From Flavobacteriales bacterium (lineage in GTDB: Bacteria; Bacteroidota; Bacteroidia; Flavobacteriales_F; PHOS-HE28): DNA of 64,000 bases. Below, one piece after another: positions 55,428 through 64,000 of the stretch (position 1 is its first letter; the number at the start of each line of letters is the position of its first letter). The stretch lies in the NCBI GenBank assembly GCA_016710965.1, contig JADJTW010000031.1:558001-622000 (forward strand), written 5' to 3'. The position numbers and the translations under genes were made by a program. The notes under the pieces are model-generated. The model saw nothing but the letters and a program-made list of their open reading frames with translations, made no database searches and had not been told where the DNA came from.

Positions 55428-56290
55428 AGCACGTTCAGCACTTGTTCCTTCACCTTCTCCAATTCATCCTTCATGCGCACCACCAGGCGCTGCATGCCCG
55501 CATCGTTGGCCTTGGAGCCGATGGTGTTGATCTCGCGCCCCATCTCCTGTGCAATGAAGCCCAGCTTGCGACCCTGCTGCTCGTCGCCATTGAGCGTCTC
55601 GCGGAAGTAGCCGCAGTGGCCACCGAGGCGCACCTTCTCTTCAGTGATGTCCAGCTTCTCCAGGTAGTATACCAGCTCCTGCTCGAAGCGGTCCTTGTCC
55701 ACCTGCACGCGCAATTCGACGAGCTTGGCCTGCAGGCGCTCTCTCGTTCGATCGATCCGGACTGCGTCCAGCGCAGCAACTTCGTGCAGCAGTTGTTCGA
55801 TGCCATTTGCCCGGGCGGTCAGTTCCTCATGCAAGCGGGCACCCTCGTTCATGCGGAAGGAGGCGAAGCCTGCGAGCGCTTCGGCGACCAACGCGCGCAC
55901 GCCGGCCCATTCCTCGTCGTCCACTCGATCCGTGCTGGTGATGCTCACATCAGGAAGCCGGAGCACGTGCGCGAGCAGGTCGCTTCCGCCGGCTCCTACT
56001 TCCTGCGCGATGCCCTTGAGCTCATTGTAGTATGCGGCGATCAGCTCGTGGTCGAAAGTGGTGCGCTTCGTGGCATGCAGGGCTTCGGCGGTGACGAAGA
56101 CCTCCACCTTGCCGCGCACAGCCTGCTCGCTGAGCCAGGTGCGCAACTCGTTCTCGCGGTCCTTGTATACGCCGGGCAACTTCAGGAAGAGGTCGAGCTG
56201 CTTGCTGTTCAACGAGCGCACCTCCACGCTGACCTTTCGATCCCTTACCACACCTTCGGCGCGGCCGAAGCCTGTCATGGAGCGGAGCAT
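55424..56290 (-). CDS. YicC/YloC-family endoribonuclease
   Basis: The protein has 288 residues. It begins MLRSMTGFGRAEG, the family signature, and ends with the conserved QEMGREINTIGSKANDAGMQRLVVRMKDELEKVKEQVLNVL segment split across residues 245-288. Members are RNA endonucleases. First gene of the yicC-gmk-nadD operon. Confidence 0.94.
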   Translation of the reverse strand: MLRSMTGFGRAEGVVRDRKVSVEVRSLNSKQLDLFLKLPGVYKDRENELRTWLSEQAVRGKVEVFVTAEALHATKRTTFDHELIAAYYNELKGIAQEVGAGGSDLLAHVLRLPDVSITSTDRVDDEEWAGVRALVAEALAGFASFRMNEGARLHEELTARANGIEQLLHEVAALDAVRIDRTRERLQAKLVELRVQVDKDRFEQELVYYLEKLDITEEKVRLGGHCGYFRETLNGDEQQGRKLGFIAQEMGREINTIGSKANDAGMQRLVVRMKDELEKVKEQVLNVL

Positions 56291-56327
56291 GGTGTTCGGT
56301 TGCGGAGGGCGTCAAATGTAGGCGCGG

Positions 56328-57254
56328 TCATCGCTCGCGGTCTGCGCGGTTCACCAGATGCACTCCCGTGAAGATCGCCGCAGCGCACAGCGCCTGCTGC
56401 CACCCGATCGCAGTTTCGTAGTTCCCTGGAAGGCCCAGCCGCTCGGCACCGACGCGCATGAACAGCCAGGTGACCACCACGGCCATCAATGGTTGCAAGT
56501 ACACGTAGGTGCCCACGACGGTGGGGCTCACCTTGCTCAATGCCCAAGTGTTCAGCAAATAGGCCACGAAGGTGACCATCACCACAACGAAGGCCATGGC
56601 CAAGCAGGGTCGCGGACAGTGAGCCCTGCCATTGCACTGCCGAGCAACTCCTGCCAGGCCGAAGGGGGCCACCAACAACGAACCCAAGAGGAAGCACCAG
56701 GCCATGACGGTTACCGCGTGTACCTTGCGCATGAGCGGCTTCACGATCACCAGATAGATGCCATAGGACGTTGCATTGATGAGGATGAAGGAGTCGCCAA
56801 GGACGGTTGCACCGCTATGGCTGCCATCGCCTTTGAGGAAGATGAGGGCCAATGCACCGGCCGCGCCCAACGCGATGCCGAGCGCCTTCCTCCAGGTGAC
56901 GCGTTCGCCGATGAGCAGGCCCGACAGGATGAGCACCAGTATGGGCGTGGCCACCATGATGATGCTCGCGTTCACCGGCGAGGTTCGCATGAGGCCATGG
57001 AAGAACATGAGCTGGTTGAGCGCCACGCCGAAGAGCGAACAGAGCGCGAGCCTTCCGGCATCGCTCCATGCTACTGGCTCGGGCCGAAGCGCACGCAGCA
57101 GCCAGAAAAGCGCTCCGGCGCCCAGCACGCGCAGCAAGATGAAGCCCGAGGCGCCGATGATGCCGGGCATGAGCCCCTTGGCCACCACGTAATTGATGCC
57201 GTAGATGAAGTTGACCCCCAGGAGGGCAAGGTGCGCTTGTGCGCGGGTGTTCAT
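56328..57254 (-). CDS. EamA/DMT-family transporter (with suspected compensating indels)
   Basis: The protein has 308 residues and ten predicted helices in two EamA halves (GVNFIYGINYVVAKG; VAYLLNTWALSKVSPTVVGTYVYLQPL). It exports small metabolites, substrate unknown. Near 56600-56655 the sequence reads VARQCNGRAHCPRPC, which is cysteine- and arginine-rich and out of character; the neighbouring frame reads ELLGSAMAGLTVRDPAW, which fits family proteins before LAMAFVVV. This suggests two indels that cancel. Convergent or overlapping frames upstream are shadows. Confidence 0.85.
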   Translation of the reverse strand: MNTRAQAHLALLGVNFIYGINYVVAKGLMPGIIGASGFILLRVLGAGALFWLLRALRPEPVAWSDAGRLALCSLFGVALNQLMFFHGLMRTSPVNASIIMVATPILVLILSGLLIGERVTWRKALGIALGAAGALALIFLKGDGSHSGATVLGDSFILINATSYGIYLVIVKPLMRKVHAVTVMAWCFLLGSLLVAPFGLAGVARQCNGRAHCPRPCLAMAFVVVMVTFVAYLLNTWALSKVSPTVVGTYVYLQPLMAVVVTWLFMRVGAERLGLPGNYETAIGWQQALCAAAIFTGVHLVNRADRER

Positions 57255-57314
57255 CGCGTGCGCTGCGGGGTCGAACGGTACATTAGGCCCGTGCCCTGCG
57301 CGCGGCGAAAGTAG

Positions 57315-58514
57315 ATGGGTGAAGAAGCAGCCACCGACCCGGAGAAGGACATCCGCAGCACCTTCCGTTTGCGGCGGGTAATGATCCCCGTGGTGATCGG
57401 GCTGCTGGCTGCAGGTTGGCTGTTGTGGCACGATCTGGGCGAGCCGCGTTTCGAGCGCGTGACAGACGGAAGCGGCGATCACAACTGGGTGGATGCCAAC
57501 GCCAACGGGATCGTCGACGTTGGCGATGCGGCCGAGTTCAAGGAAGCGATCGCTGGCGACTATCGCCGCATGACCGCGCGCGAAACGCTTGCAAGCATCA
57601 GTTGGACATGGAAGAGCACCGGCTTCGTCCTGCTCGCCTTGCTTGTCACCGCCTTTCGCGATCTGGGCTATATCTACCGCATAAGGGTGCTCAGCGACGG
57701 GCACCTCGGCTGGCGGCAGTCCTTCAATGTCACCTTCCTCTGGGAATTCGCATCGGCGCTCACGCCATCGGTGGTGGGTGGATCGGGCATCGCCATGTTC
57801 ATCATCGGTCGCGAAGGCATTGCGCTGGGCCGCGCCACGGCCATCGTGCTCGTCACCGCGCTCATGGACGAGCTCTTCTATGTGCTCATGGTCCCTATCG
57901 TCTTCCTCGCCGTGGGCATGAGCGACCTCTTCCCCGCGCTGCTCGACAAGGCCTTCTGGGGGCTGCCCATCAAGACCATCTTCTGGATCGGCTACGGCTT
58001 CATCCTCCTCCTGGTGGCCATCATCTTCTATAGCGTCTTCTTCCGGCCACGTGCGTTCAAGTTCCTCCTGCTTCGCCTCTTCAAGCTTCCCTTCCTGCGT
58101 CGCTGGCGTCCGCAAGTGATCAAAGTGGGCGACGACATCGCCATCACCAGCGTGGAGCTCATGGGCAAGCGCAAGCGCTTCTGGGCGAAGGCCTTCGGCG
58201 CGACCTGTTTCTCTTGGGCATCGCGCTTCCTGGTCATCAACTTCATCGCCGCCGCCTTCTTCACCGTCAACGACCACCTATTGCTGTATGCGCGGCAGCT
58301 GATCATGTGGGTGATCCTGCTCATCAGCCCAACGCCCGGTGGCAGCGGCATCGCCGAAGTGGCCTTCGCGGGCTTCTTCCGCGATCTGCTTCCTGCGGTA
58401 GGCTACATCGGCGCCATCGCCATCATCTGGCGCGTGCTCAGCTACTACCTCTACCTCTTCATGGGCACCGTGATCCTGCCGCGCTGGCTGCGTCGCACGC
58501 GTTGGGCCGCCTGA
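57315..58514 (+). CDS. YbhN/AglD-type integral membrane protein
   Basis: The protein has 399 residues. A membrane helix near the N-terminus is followed by a short extracytoplasmic insert with a calcium-loop-like motif (DANANGIVDVGDAAEF), then a multi-helix domain with PSVVGGSGIAMFIIGREG and PTPGGSGIAEVAF, typical of the lysylphosphatidylglycerol synthase TM region (UPF0104). Such proteins act on lipids or lipid-linked sugars. The start is uncertain because the ATG lies only two bases after a likely -7 box of the opposite gene. Confidence 0.82.
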   Translation: MGEEAATDPEKDIRSTFRLRRVMIPVVIGLLAAGWLLWHDLGEPRFERVTDGSGDHNWVDANANGIVDVGDAAEFKEAIAGDYRRMTARETLASISWTWKSTGFVLLALLVTAFRDLGYIYRIRVLSDGHLGWRQSFNVTFLWEFASALTPSVVGGSGIAMFIIGREGIALGRATAIVLVTALMDELFYVLMVPIVFLAVGMSDLFPALLDKAFWGLPIKTIFWIGYGFILLLVAIIFYSVFFRPRAFKFLLLRLFKLPFLRRWRPQVIKVGDDIAITSVELMGKRKRFWAKAFGATCFSWASRFLVINFIAAAFFTVNDHLLLYARQLIMWVILLISPTPGGSGIAEVAFAGFFRDLLPAVGYIGAIAIIWRVLSYYLYLFMGTVILPRWLRRTRWAA

Positions 58515-58532
58515 TGCCGTCGGCTACCTTCG
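58502..58532 (+). promoter_or_regulatory. Promoter TTG-N20-TACCTTCG of the trans-sulfuration gene
   Basis: TTG at 58502-58504 and TACCTTCG at 58525-58532 are 20 bp apart, with ATG 58552 following 19 bp later. It overlaps the end of the upstream membrane-protein gene. Confidence 0.55.
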
Positions 58533-58551
58533 CCGACCTTTCAGCACGCAC

Positions 58552-59691
58552 ATGAAATTCGGCACCAAGGCCATCCACGCAGGCGTTCATCCCGACCCGA
58601 GCACGGGCGCCATCATGACGCCCATCTACCAGACCAGCACCTATGTACAGGCCGCGCCTGGCGACCACAAGGGCTACGAATACAGCCGCACCCACAACCC
58701 TACGCGCACTGCGTTGCAGAACGCACTGGCTGCGCTGGAAAACGGTTCGCACGGACTATGCTTCAGCAGCGGCATGGCCAGCATCGATGCCATCGTGAAA
58801 CTGCTCAAACCGGGTGATGAGGTGGTGAGCACCAACGACCTCTACGGCGGCACCTACCGCCTCTTCACCAAGATCTATGAAGGCTTCGGAGTGAAGTTCC
58901 GCTTCGTGGACATGAGCGATCTGAGGAACGTGGATGCCGCCATCACCGCGAACACGAAACTGATCTGGGCCGAGACCCCAACGAACCCGCTCTTGCGCAT
59001 CATCGATATCGTCGGCCTATCGGCCATCGCGAAGAGGTGCAGTGCATTGCTGGGCGTGGACAACACCTTCGCCAGCCCATACCTGCAAACACCGATCGAC
59101 CTCGGTGCCGACATCGTCATGCACAGCGTCACGAAATACCTAGGCGGGCACAGCGATGTGGTGATGGGCGCATTGGTGGTGAAGGATGCGCAACTGGCCG
59201 AACGCCTCGCCTTCATCCAGAACAGCAGCGGCGCTACGCCCGGCCCGCAGGATTGTTTCCTGGTGCTGCGTGGCCTGAAGACCCTGCACCTGCGGATGCA
59301 GCGCCATTGCGAGAACGGAAAGGCCGTGGCCGATTGGCTCGTCAAGCATCCGAAGGTGGACAAGGTGCATTGGCCCGGTTTCGCCACGCACGCCAACCAT
59401 GCCGTTGCAGCAAGGCAGATGCGCGGCTTCGGCGGCATGATGAGCTTCACGCTCAAGAGCGACAGCATCGCCGATGCAACCAAGGTCCTCAGCTCGTGCA
59501 AGCTCTTCGCATTGGCCGAATCGCTCGGCGGCGTGGAATCGTTGCTCGGTCATCCCGCGAGCATGACGCACGCGAGCATCCCACGGGAAGAGCGGCTGAA
59601 GAACGGCCTGGCCGATTCGCTCATCCGCCTTAGCGTGGGCTTGGAGGATGCCGAGGACCTTATAGAGGATCTCGAACAAGCGCTGGCATAG
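58552..59691 (+). CDS. Trans-sulfuration PLP enzyme (cystathionine gamma-lyase/synthase type)
   Basis: The protein has 379 residues. Landmarks are EYSRTHNPTRTALQNALAALE, SSGMASIDAI, DNTFASPYLQTP and the PLP lysine in SVTKYLGGHSD. It belongs to the Cys/Met-metabolism family; whether it makes or cleaves cystathionine cannot be decided here. The preceding TTG-N20-TACCTTCG is a good promoter. Confidence 0.92.
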   Translation: MKFGTKAIHAGVHPDPSTGAIMTPIYQTSTYVQAAPGDHKGYEYSRTHNPTRTALQNALAALENGSHGLCFSSGMASIDAIVKLLKPGDEVVSTNDLYGGTYRLFTKIYEGFGVKFRFVDMSDLRNVDAAITANTKLIWAETPTNPLLRIIDIVGLSAIAKRCSALLGVDNTFASPYLQTPIDLGADIVMHSVTKYLGGHSDVVMGALVVKDAQLAERLAFIQNSSGATPGPQDCFLVLRGLKTLHLRMQRHCENGKAVADWLVKHPKVDKVHWPGFATHANHAVAARQMRGFGGMMSFTLKSDSIADATKVLSSCKLFALAESLGGVESLLGHPASMTHASIPREERLKNGLADSLIRLSVGLEDAEDLIEDLEQALA

Positions 59692-59759
59692 AGACCTGTT
59701 GCACGGTGCGATCGCGCTGATCTTCCGTAAGCACTGGACTGCCGAGCAGTGTGCAACGC

Positions 59760-62231
59760 TCACCCGCGCACGTACACCCGTTTCACCCGCTGGCTGATGC
59801 TCGTGAGCACCTCGTAGGCGATGGTGCCCATGTCGCGGGCAACGTCAGCAACGGGGTGATCGCGATCGAACACGCTGGCCATGTCGCCTACGCCGCATGC
59901 AATGCCGGTGACATCCACCATGCACATGTCCATGCACACATGGCCGATGAACGGTGCGGGCTGCCCGGCGATCCAGGCGCGTCCGATGCCATTGCCCAAG
60001 CGGCGCGAAAGACCATCCGCATAGCCTATGGGGAGCGTTGCGAGGGTGCGCGAACCACTGATCCTGCCACGACGGTTGTAGCCTACGGTATCGCCATCGT
60101 GCAGTTGCTTCAGTTGCGCAATGGGCGTGCGAAGCGCTGCGGCGGGCAGTAGCAGAGCGGTCTCTGTCGCGTCCATACCGATGCCATGCATGCCGATGCC
60201 CAGTCGCACCATGTCGAAGTGCGCTTGCGGCCAGCGGGTGATACCGGCCGAGTTGGCCACATGCCATAGCGGCTTGTAGCCGAGCACTTCACCGATGGCG
60301 GTAGCCATGCGCGTGAATGCCGTGATCTGTGCGCGCGTGAATCCGTCCTGTTCGGGATCCTCGGCAGCCGCGAGGTGCGATAAGATCGACGCCACTTTCA
60401 ATCGTTTCGCCTCGCGCAGTGATTCCAGCAATTGCGGCAGTTCGGCTTCAACGAAGCCCAGCCGGTGCATGCCCGTATCGAGCTTGATATGCACGGCGGG
60501 CGCATCGTTGACATGAGTTGCCGCGTGGATGGATTCGCGCAACGATCGAGCGTCGTACACCTCGGCCTCCAACGCGAAGCGGTGCATCACTTCAAAGGGC
60601 ACAGGCTCGGGGTTCATCACCAGGATCGGCAGGTCGATCCCGTTCTGCCGGAGATCCACGCCTTCATCGGCGTACGCGACACCGAGGTAGTTGACGTTCT
60701 CGTGCGCGAAGAGCCTTGCCAATTCGAGGGCGCCTGCGCCGTAGCCGAAGGCCTTCACCATGGCCATGGTGCGCACGCCAGGAGCCAGTTTCGAGCGGTA
60801 GTGGTTCAGATTGTGGCGGATGGCTTCAAGGTCCACTTCGAGCACGGTGCCATGCACCTGGCGCTGCCAGCGTTGCGCCACGCGTTCAAGCTCGAACGCC
60901 CGTGCGCCCTTCACCAGTACCACATGGTCGGCCAGGGTCGCGGGGTCCACCCCATCAAGGAGTTCATCCGCCGTTGCGAAATGCATCACATGCTCAGCGT
61001 CGATGGACTTGTGCTGCGCCAGCTCGGGCCCTATGGTGAGCACGGTGCCCAAGCGGGCTCGTTGCAGCAACTGGCCCACGCGTTCGTAGCGCGCCTCTAT
61101 CCCTTCACCGCTGCCGACCAGATCGGAAAGCACCACGGCCTTGGGCCTTCCGGCGGCCAGCGCATCGAGCTGATCCAGCGCAATGGCCAGAGAAGCGGTG
61201 TCGTTGCTGTACGCGTCGTTCAGCAGGGTGATGCCATGCATGCCTTCGACGGTCTCCAGGCGCATGCTCACGGGCGGAAGTTGCGGTGTGCGCTGCGCGA
61301 TCCATTCCGGCGATCGGCCAAGGTGCAGGAGAAAAGTCACGCAGTGCAGCGCGTTCTCAACAGAAGCGTCATCGGTGAACGGGATCTCGAAGCTGAAGTC
61401 CACGGCTTCGTTCGACACGTGGATGCGCGTACACGCGCCATGCGCCTCTTCGCGCACCACATGCAGCCATCCGTTGCGCTCGCGCGACCAGCCGCGCATG
61501 GCGGCGCGCTGGTTGATGCCCAGCGCATGCAGTGCATCAACGACACGTGCATGGTCCGCGCAATGCACCACGGTTCCGGCTTCCGTGAACAGCAAGGCCT
61601 TCTCCTCGGCCTTCTTTGCATCGCTGGTGAAACCTGCCCCATGCGCCGGACCGATATTGGTGAAGATGCCTATGGTGGGCCGGATCACCGAACGCAAGTG
61701 CTCCATCTCGCCCGGCTCGCTGATGCCAGCTTCGAAGAGTCCCAGGGTGTGCTCGGTGCGCATGTTCCACACGCTCAAGGGCACGCCCACCTGCGAGTTC
61801 CAGCTGCCGGGGCTGCGCACGATATGCTCGCTGTCGCGCAGCAGGTGGAAGAGCCACTCCTTCACCACTGTCTTGCCATTGCTGCCCGTGATGCCCACCA
61901 CGGGGATATTGAAGTGGGCGCGATGCCAGCCTGCAAGCCGCTGCAAAGCGTCAAGCGTATCAGCAACGCGAATGATGATCGATCCCTTCGCGATATCAGC
62001 ATCCACATCATCCATCACCATGAAGTGCCGCATGCCGCGAGCGAACAGTTCACGCACGTAGCGATGACCGTCGTGCCGCTGCCCCCGAAGGGCGATGAAC
62101 AGCGTGTCCGCCGACGAGAAGGCCTTGCGCGAATCAATGGACAGGTGCGCGATAACCGGATCATCGGCGCATGTGGCGTGCCCACCCACGGCTTCGGCGA
62201 TGGCGCTGATGCGATGGCCTGCGGCGCTCAT
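59760..62231 (-). CDS. Fused UDP-MurNAc-tripeptide D-Ala-D-Ala ligase and alanine racemase
   Basis: The protein has 823 residues. The first ~440 are a MurF ligase with ATP motif GITGSNGKTVVKEW near residue 115 and NDAYSNDTASLAIALDQL. From about residue 453 comes a complete alanine racemase: PLP lysine in VKAFGYGAGALEL, HIKLDTGMHRLGF and GYADGLSRRLGN. The fusion supplies D-Ala and uses D-Ala-D-Ala for peptidoglycan; it is known in Bacteroidota. The start at ATG 62231 overlaps the tdk stop by 4 bp; the open frame upstream to 62510 is antisense-like. Confidence 0.95.
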   Translation of the reverse strand: MSAAGHRISAIAEAVGGHATCADDPVIAHLSIDSRKAFSSADTLFIALRGQRHDGHRYVRELFARGMRHFMVMDDVDADIAKGSIIIRVADTLDALQRLAGWHRAHFNIPVVGITGSNGKTVVKEWLFHLLRDSEHIVRSPGSWNSQVGVPLSVWNMRTEHTLGLFEAGISEPGEMEHLRSVIRPTIGIFTNIGPAHGAGFTSDAKKAEEKALLFTEAGTVVHCADHARVVDALHALGINQRAAMRGWSRERNGWLHVVREEAHGACTRIHVSNEAVDFSFEIPFTDDASVENALHCVTFLLHLGRSPEWIAQRTPQLPPVSMRLETVEGMHGITLLNDAYSNDTASLAIALDQLDALAAGRPKAVVLSDLVGSGEGIEARYERVGQLLQRARLGTVLTIGPELAQHKSIDAEHVMHFATADELLDGVDPATLADHVVLVKGARAFELERVAQRWQRQVHGTVLEVDLEAIRHNLNHYRSKLAPGVRTMAMVKAFGYGAGALELARLFAHENVNYLGVAYADEGVDLRQNGIDLPILVMNPEPVPFEVMHRFALEAEVYDARSLRESIHAATHVNDAPAVHIKLDTGMHRLGFVEAELPQLLESLREAKRLKVASILSHLAAAEDPEQDGFTRAQITAFTRMATAIGEVLGYKPLWHVANSAGITRWPQAHFDMVRLGIGMHGIGMDATETALLLPAAALRTPIAQLKQLHDGDTVGYNRRGRISGSRTLATLPIGYADGLSRRLGNGIGRAWIAGQPAPFIGHVCMDMCMVDVTGIACGVGDMASVFDRDHPVADVARDMGTIAYEVLTSISQRVKRVYVRG

Positions 62232-62824
62232 TCGGCAGCGGATTGCGGTGCGGCCAGGGCCGCCTCGAAGCAGCTGCGGCAAAGGGGTTGGTACACGTCC
62301 TTCTCGCCGAGCACCACCAGCTCGGCATGCAACGTGGTGCGATGGCTGAAGTTGGCGAGCTCGCCGCAGTGCATGCAGATGGCATGCACCTTCGTCACGT
62401 ACTCCGCGATGGCCATCAACTGCGGCATGGGGCCGAAGGGACGGCCGAGGAAGTCCATGTCGAGCCCGGCCACGATCACCCGCACGCCCTGCGCGGCGAG
62501 CTGGGCGCACACCTGCGGCAGGCCGTCATCGAAGAATTGCGCTTCGTCCACGCCGATGACCTCGATCTCATTGGCCAGCAGGAGCAGGTTGCTGCTGCTG
62601 GGCACAGGCGTGCTTCGGATGCTGGTGGCATCGTGGCTCACCACTTCGGCCTCGGAATAACGGGTGTCCACACCGGGCTTGAAGATCTCCACTTTCTGGC
62701 GGGCGAACTCGGCGCGGCGCAATCGGCGGATGAGCTCTTCCGTTTTACCGCTGAACATGCTTCCGCAGATCACCTCGATCCAGCCCTTGCGCGGGGCCCG
62801 GCTGCCGGTGTGCTCCAGGAACAT
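62228..62824 (-). CDS. tdk: Thymidine kinase
   Basis: The protein has 198 residues. P-loop GSMFSGKTEELIRRL, the VIGVDEAQFF motif and a Cys4 zinc site (CMHCG ... CRSCF) place it in the type II thymidine kinases. The start at 62824 is chosen because the family N-terminus is short; the 294 open bases upstream are discarded. A TATTTTCG element lies 55 bp upstream. Confidence 0.94.
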   Translation of the reverse strand: MFLEHTGSRAPRKGWIEVICGSMFSGKTEELIRRLRRAEFARQKVEIFKPGVDTRYSEAEVVSHDATSIRSTPVPSSSNLLLLANEIEVIGVDEAQFFDDGLPQVCAQLAAQGVRVIVAGLDMDFLGRPFGPMPQLMAIAEYVTKVHAICMHCGELANFSHRTTLHAELVVLGEKDVYQPLCRSCFEAALAAPQSAAE

Positions 62825-62929
62825 CGTTCGGTTGGAAACCTCCGGAAAACCTGCTTTGCGGCACGTGGCGGAGTGCGGCGAAAATAGGCATCTTCGTCCG
62901 GGACCATCGGACCACACAAACCACTGCCC

Positions 62930-63928
62930 ATGAGCGACAACAAGGGTTTCGAAACCATGCGCGACCTGGTGCGCGCGCTGCAGCAAGCCGAATACGGATT
63001 GCGTACCGGCGACATCGCGTTGGAAGACCTTGACAAGGCCTGCCAGAACGCCAATGCGCTGCACGAACGGCTCGTCGTCATTCGCCACAAGGCCCGCGAG
63101 GCGCACGTGCGCGAGCAAGCGGCCCAGGCCCAGGCCGCGAAAGCCCAGGCGCCCAAGCCGGAACCGGTCAAGGCCGAACCTCCTCGATCCGAAGCACCTG
63201 TGCCGGAACCGATGAAGGTGGAAATGCCGAAGGCTGAAGCGCCCAAGGCGGATTCGGCCTTGGTGGAGATGCCGAAGGCCGAACCGGTAGCGGAAAAGAC
63301 AGCCCCGACCAAAACAGAGGCAGCGAAGCCCGAGATCCAGAAGGCGGAAGCACCTATGGCTGAAACCCCGAAGCCGGAGGTCTGGAAGGTCGAAGCTCCG
63401 GTCGCAGAATCACCGAAGCCCGCACCACCGCCGCCACAACAGAAGGCGCCCAAGCCCGAACCCGCAGAACCTGCCGTGGTCGAGGCTGTTGCTGCCAAAA
63501 CCCCTGCGACCGTCACCGCCATCAAGCTGGATACGCGCCCTACCGAAAAGAAAGAGAGCGAAGTGGACACGGCCGTCGCCGAGACCGAGGAGGCGGCCGG
63601 AGCGAAGACCGCCGCAGAATTCCTCGCCGCCTTCCGCGCTGGTGCCGCACCCAAGCCCACGCCAACCCTGGCGGAGAAGATGGAGAAGGCGCACATCGAC
63701 GACCTGCTAAAGGCCATCAGCATCAGCGACCGCTTCTGGTTCACCAAGGAGCTCTTCAACGGCGAGAAATCCGCCTTCGAGAAGGCCGTGTCGCAGATGA
63801 ATGCAGCTTCAAGCATCGAGGAAGCCAGCAATCTGCTGTCGAAAGCCATCATCGTGAACCCGAAGAAGCCGGCGAACCCCGACGCGCGGACCACCTTCCT
63901 CGAATTGCTCCAACGTCGTTTCGCATGA
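62930..63928 (+). CDS. Proline/alanine/lysine-rich hypothetical protein
   Basis: The protein has 332 residues. A helical N-terminal ~65 residues (MRDLVRALQQAEYGLRTGDI) precedes a long PKAEAP/PEP-rich disordered region (about 70-210) and a compact C-terminal domain (ISISDRFWFTKELFNGEKSAFEKAVSQMN). The C-terminal piece resembles conserved hypothetical proteins of Bacteroidota. No enzyme motif. It overlaps the next gene by 4 bp. Confidence 0.7.
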   Translation: MSDNKGFETMRDLVRALQQAEYGLRTGDIALEDLDKACQNANALHERLVVIRHKAREAHVREQAAQAQAAKAQAPKPEPVKAEPPRSEAPVPEPMKVEMPKAEAPKADSALVEMPKAEPVAEKTAPTKTEAAKPEIQKAEAPMAETPKPEVWKVEAPVAESPKPAPPPPQQKAPKPEPAEPAVVEAVAAKTPATVTAIKLDTRPTEKKESEVDTAVAETEEAAGAKTAAEFLAAFRAGAAPKPTPTLAEKMEKAHIDDLLKAISISDRFWFTKELFNGEKSAFEKAVSQMNAASSIEEASNLLSKAIIVNPKKPANPDARTTFLELLQRRFA

Positions 63929-64000
63929 GGCTGTCGGCCTTCGCGCTGCTCCTCCTTTCCCCAACGGCCTTCCGCACTTCTGCGCAGGCTCAGGACGCAG
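63925..64000 (+). CDS. Exported protein, 5' fragment
   Basis: ATG 63925 overlaps the preceding stop (ATGA) and starts a signal peptide (MRLSAFALLLLSPTAFRTSAQAQ). Only 25 residues are inside the window; function cannot be judged. Confidence 0.55.
   Translation, partial: MRLSAFALLLLSPTAFRTSAQAQDA

Noticed and set aside
60432..62660. 742-codon plus-strand frame opposite the MurF-Alr fusion
   Set aside because: Antisense shadow; no motifs, and the minus frame carries both catalytic domains.

Overview
The window reads as a chromosomal contig from a high-GC member of the Bacteroidota, probably Flavobacteriales-like. The evidence is a set of surface proteins with type IX secretion system (T9SS) sorting domains, a SprB/PorP/PorE-like surface cassette, a DUF5686 protein, a fused MurF-Alr enzyme, a bacilliredoxin and TTG-N20-TAnnTTnG promoters. 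The taxonomic placement is inference. I see no rRNA, tRNA, CRISPR array, insertion sequence or prophage.

1-7600 (minus strand) is the most unusual part. A four-gene operon encodes a small membrane cytochrome b, a membrane-anchored flavoprotein with an atypical double iron-sulfur domain, a 20-heme periplasmic-type cytochrome c, and an enormous cytochrome c that runs off the left edge. In this window the last protein shows 51 CXXCH motifs. Of these, 36 lie in six near-identical tandem units of about 144 residues, each with six hemes. It looks like an electron conduit from the inner membrane outward, whose last component is a heme wire built by repeat amplification. The repeats carry many short indels that break the frame but spare every heme motif, so consensus error is more likely than decay.

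7988-19643 holds housekeeping and mixed genes: odhAB (2-oxoglutarate dehydrogenase E1/E2), a DinB-like protein, a 757-residue T9SS surface protein, a TIGR01777 epimerase, and an operon of an MMPL/RND transporter, RmlA and a polyprenyl synthase. 19645-30386 carries the transporter, a DUF5686 outer-membrane protein, a series of T9SS-exported proteins (some frameshifted) and a NYN-LOTUS protein. 30580-30800 is a cluster of palindromic intergenic repeats.

30904-43823 is a three-gene surface cassette: a 3251-residue adhesin with 31 Ig/PKD-like repeats and a gliding-motility-type C-terminus, then PorP/SprF, then a TPR-PD40-OmpA protein of PorE type. 44113-53482 has a bacilliredoxin, a secreted M36 metallopeptidase, T9SS proteins including a heme/copper monooxygenase-like protein, tadA, recJ and two very small conserved-looking proteins. 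53560-64000 is mostly housekeeping: uridine-kinase-like protein (frameshifted), yicC-gmk-nadD, an EamA transporter, a YbhN-like membrane protein, a trans-sulfuration enzyme, tdk-murF/alr and a proline/alanine-rich protein.

Several genes outside the repeats also carry apparent single-base indels, so base-level errors should be considered before any gene here is called a pseudogene.
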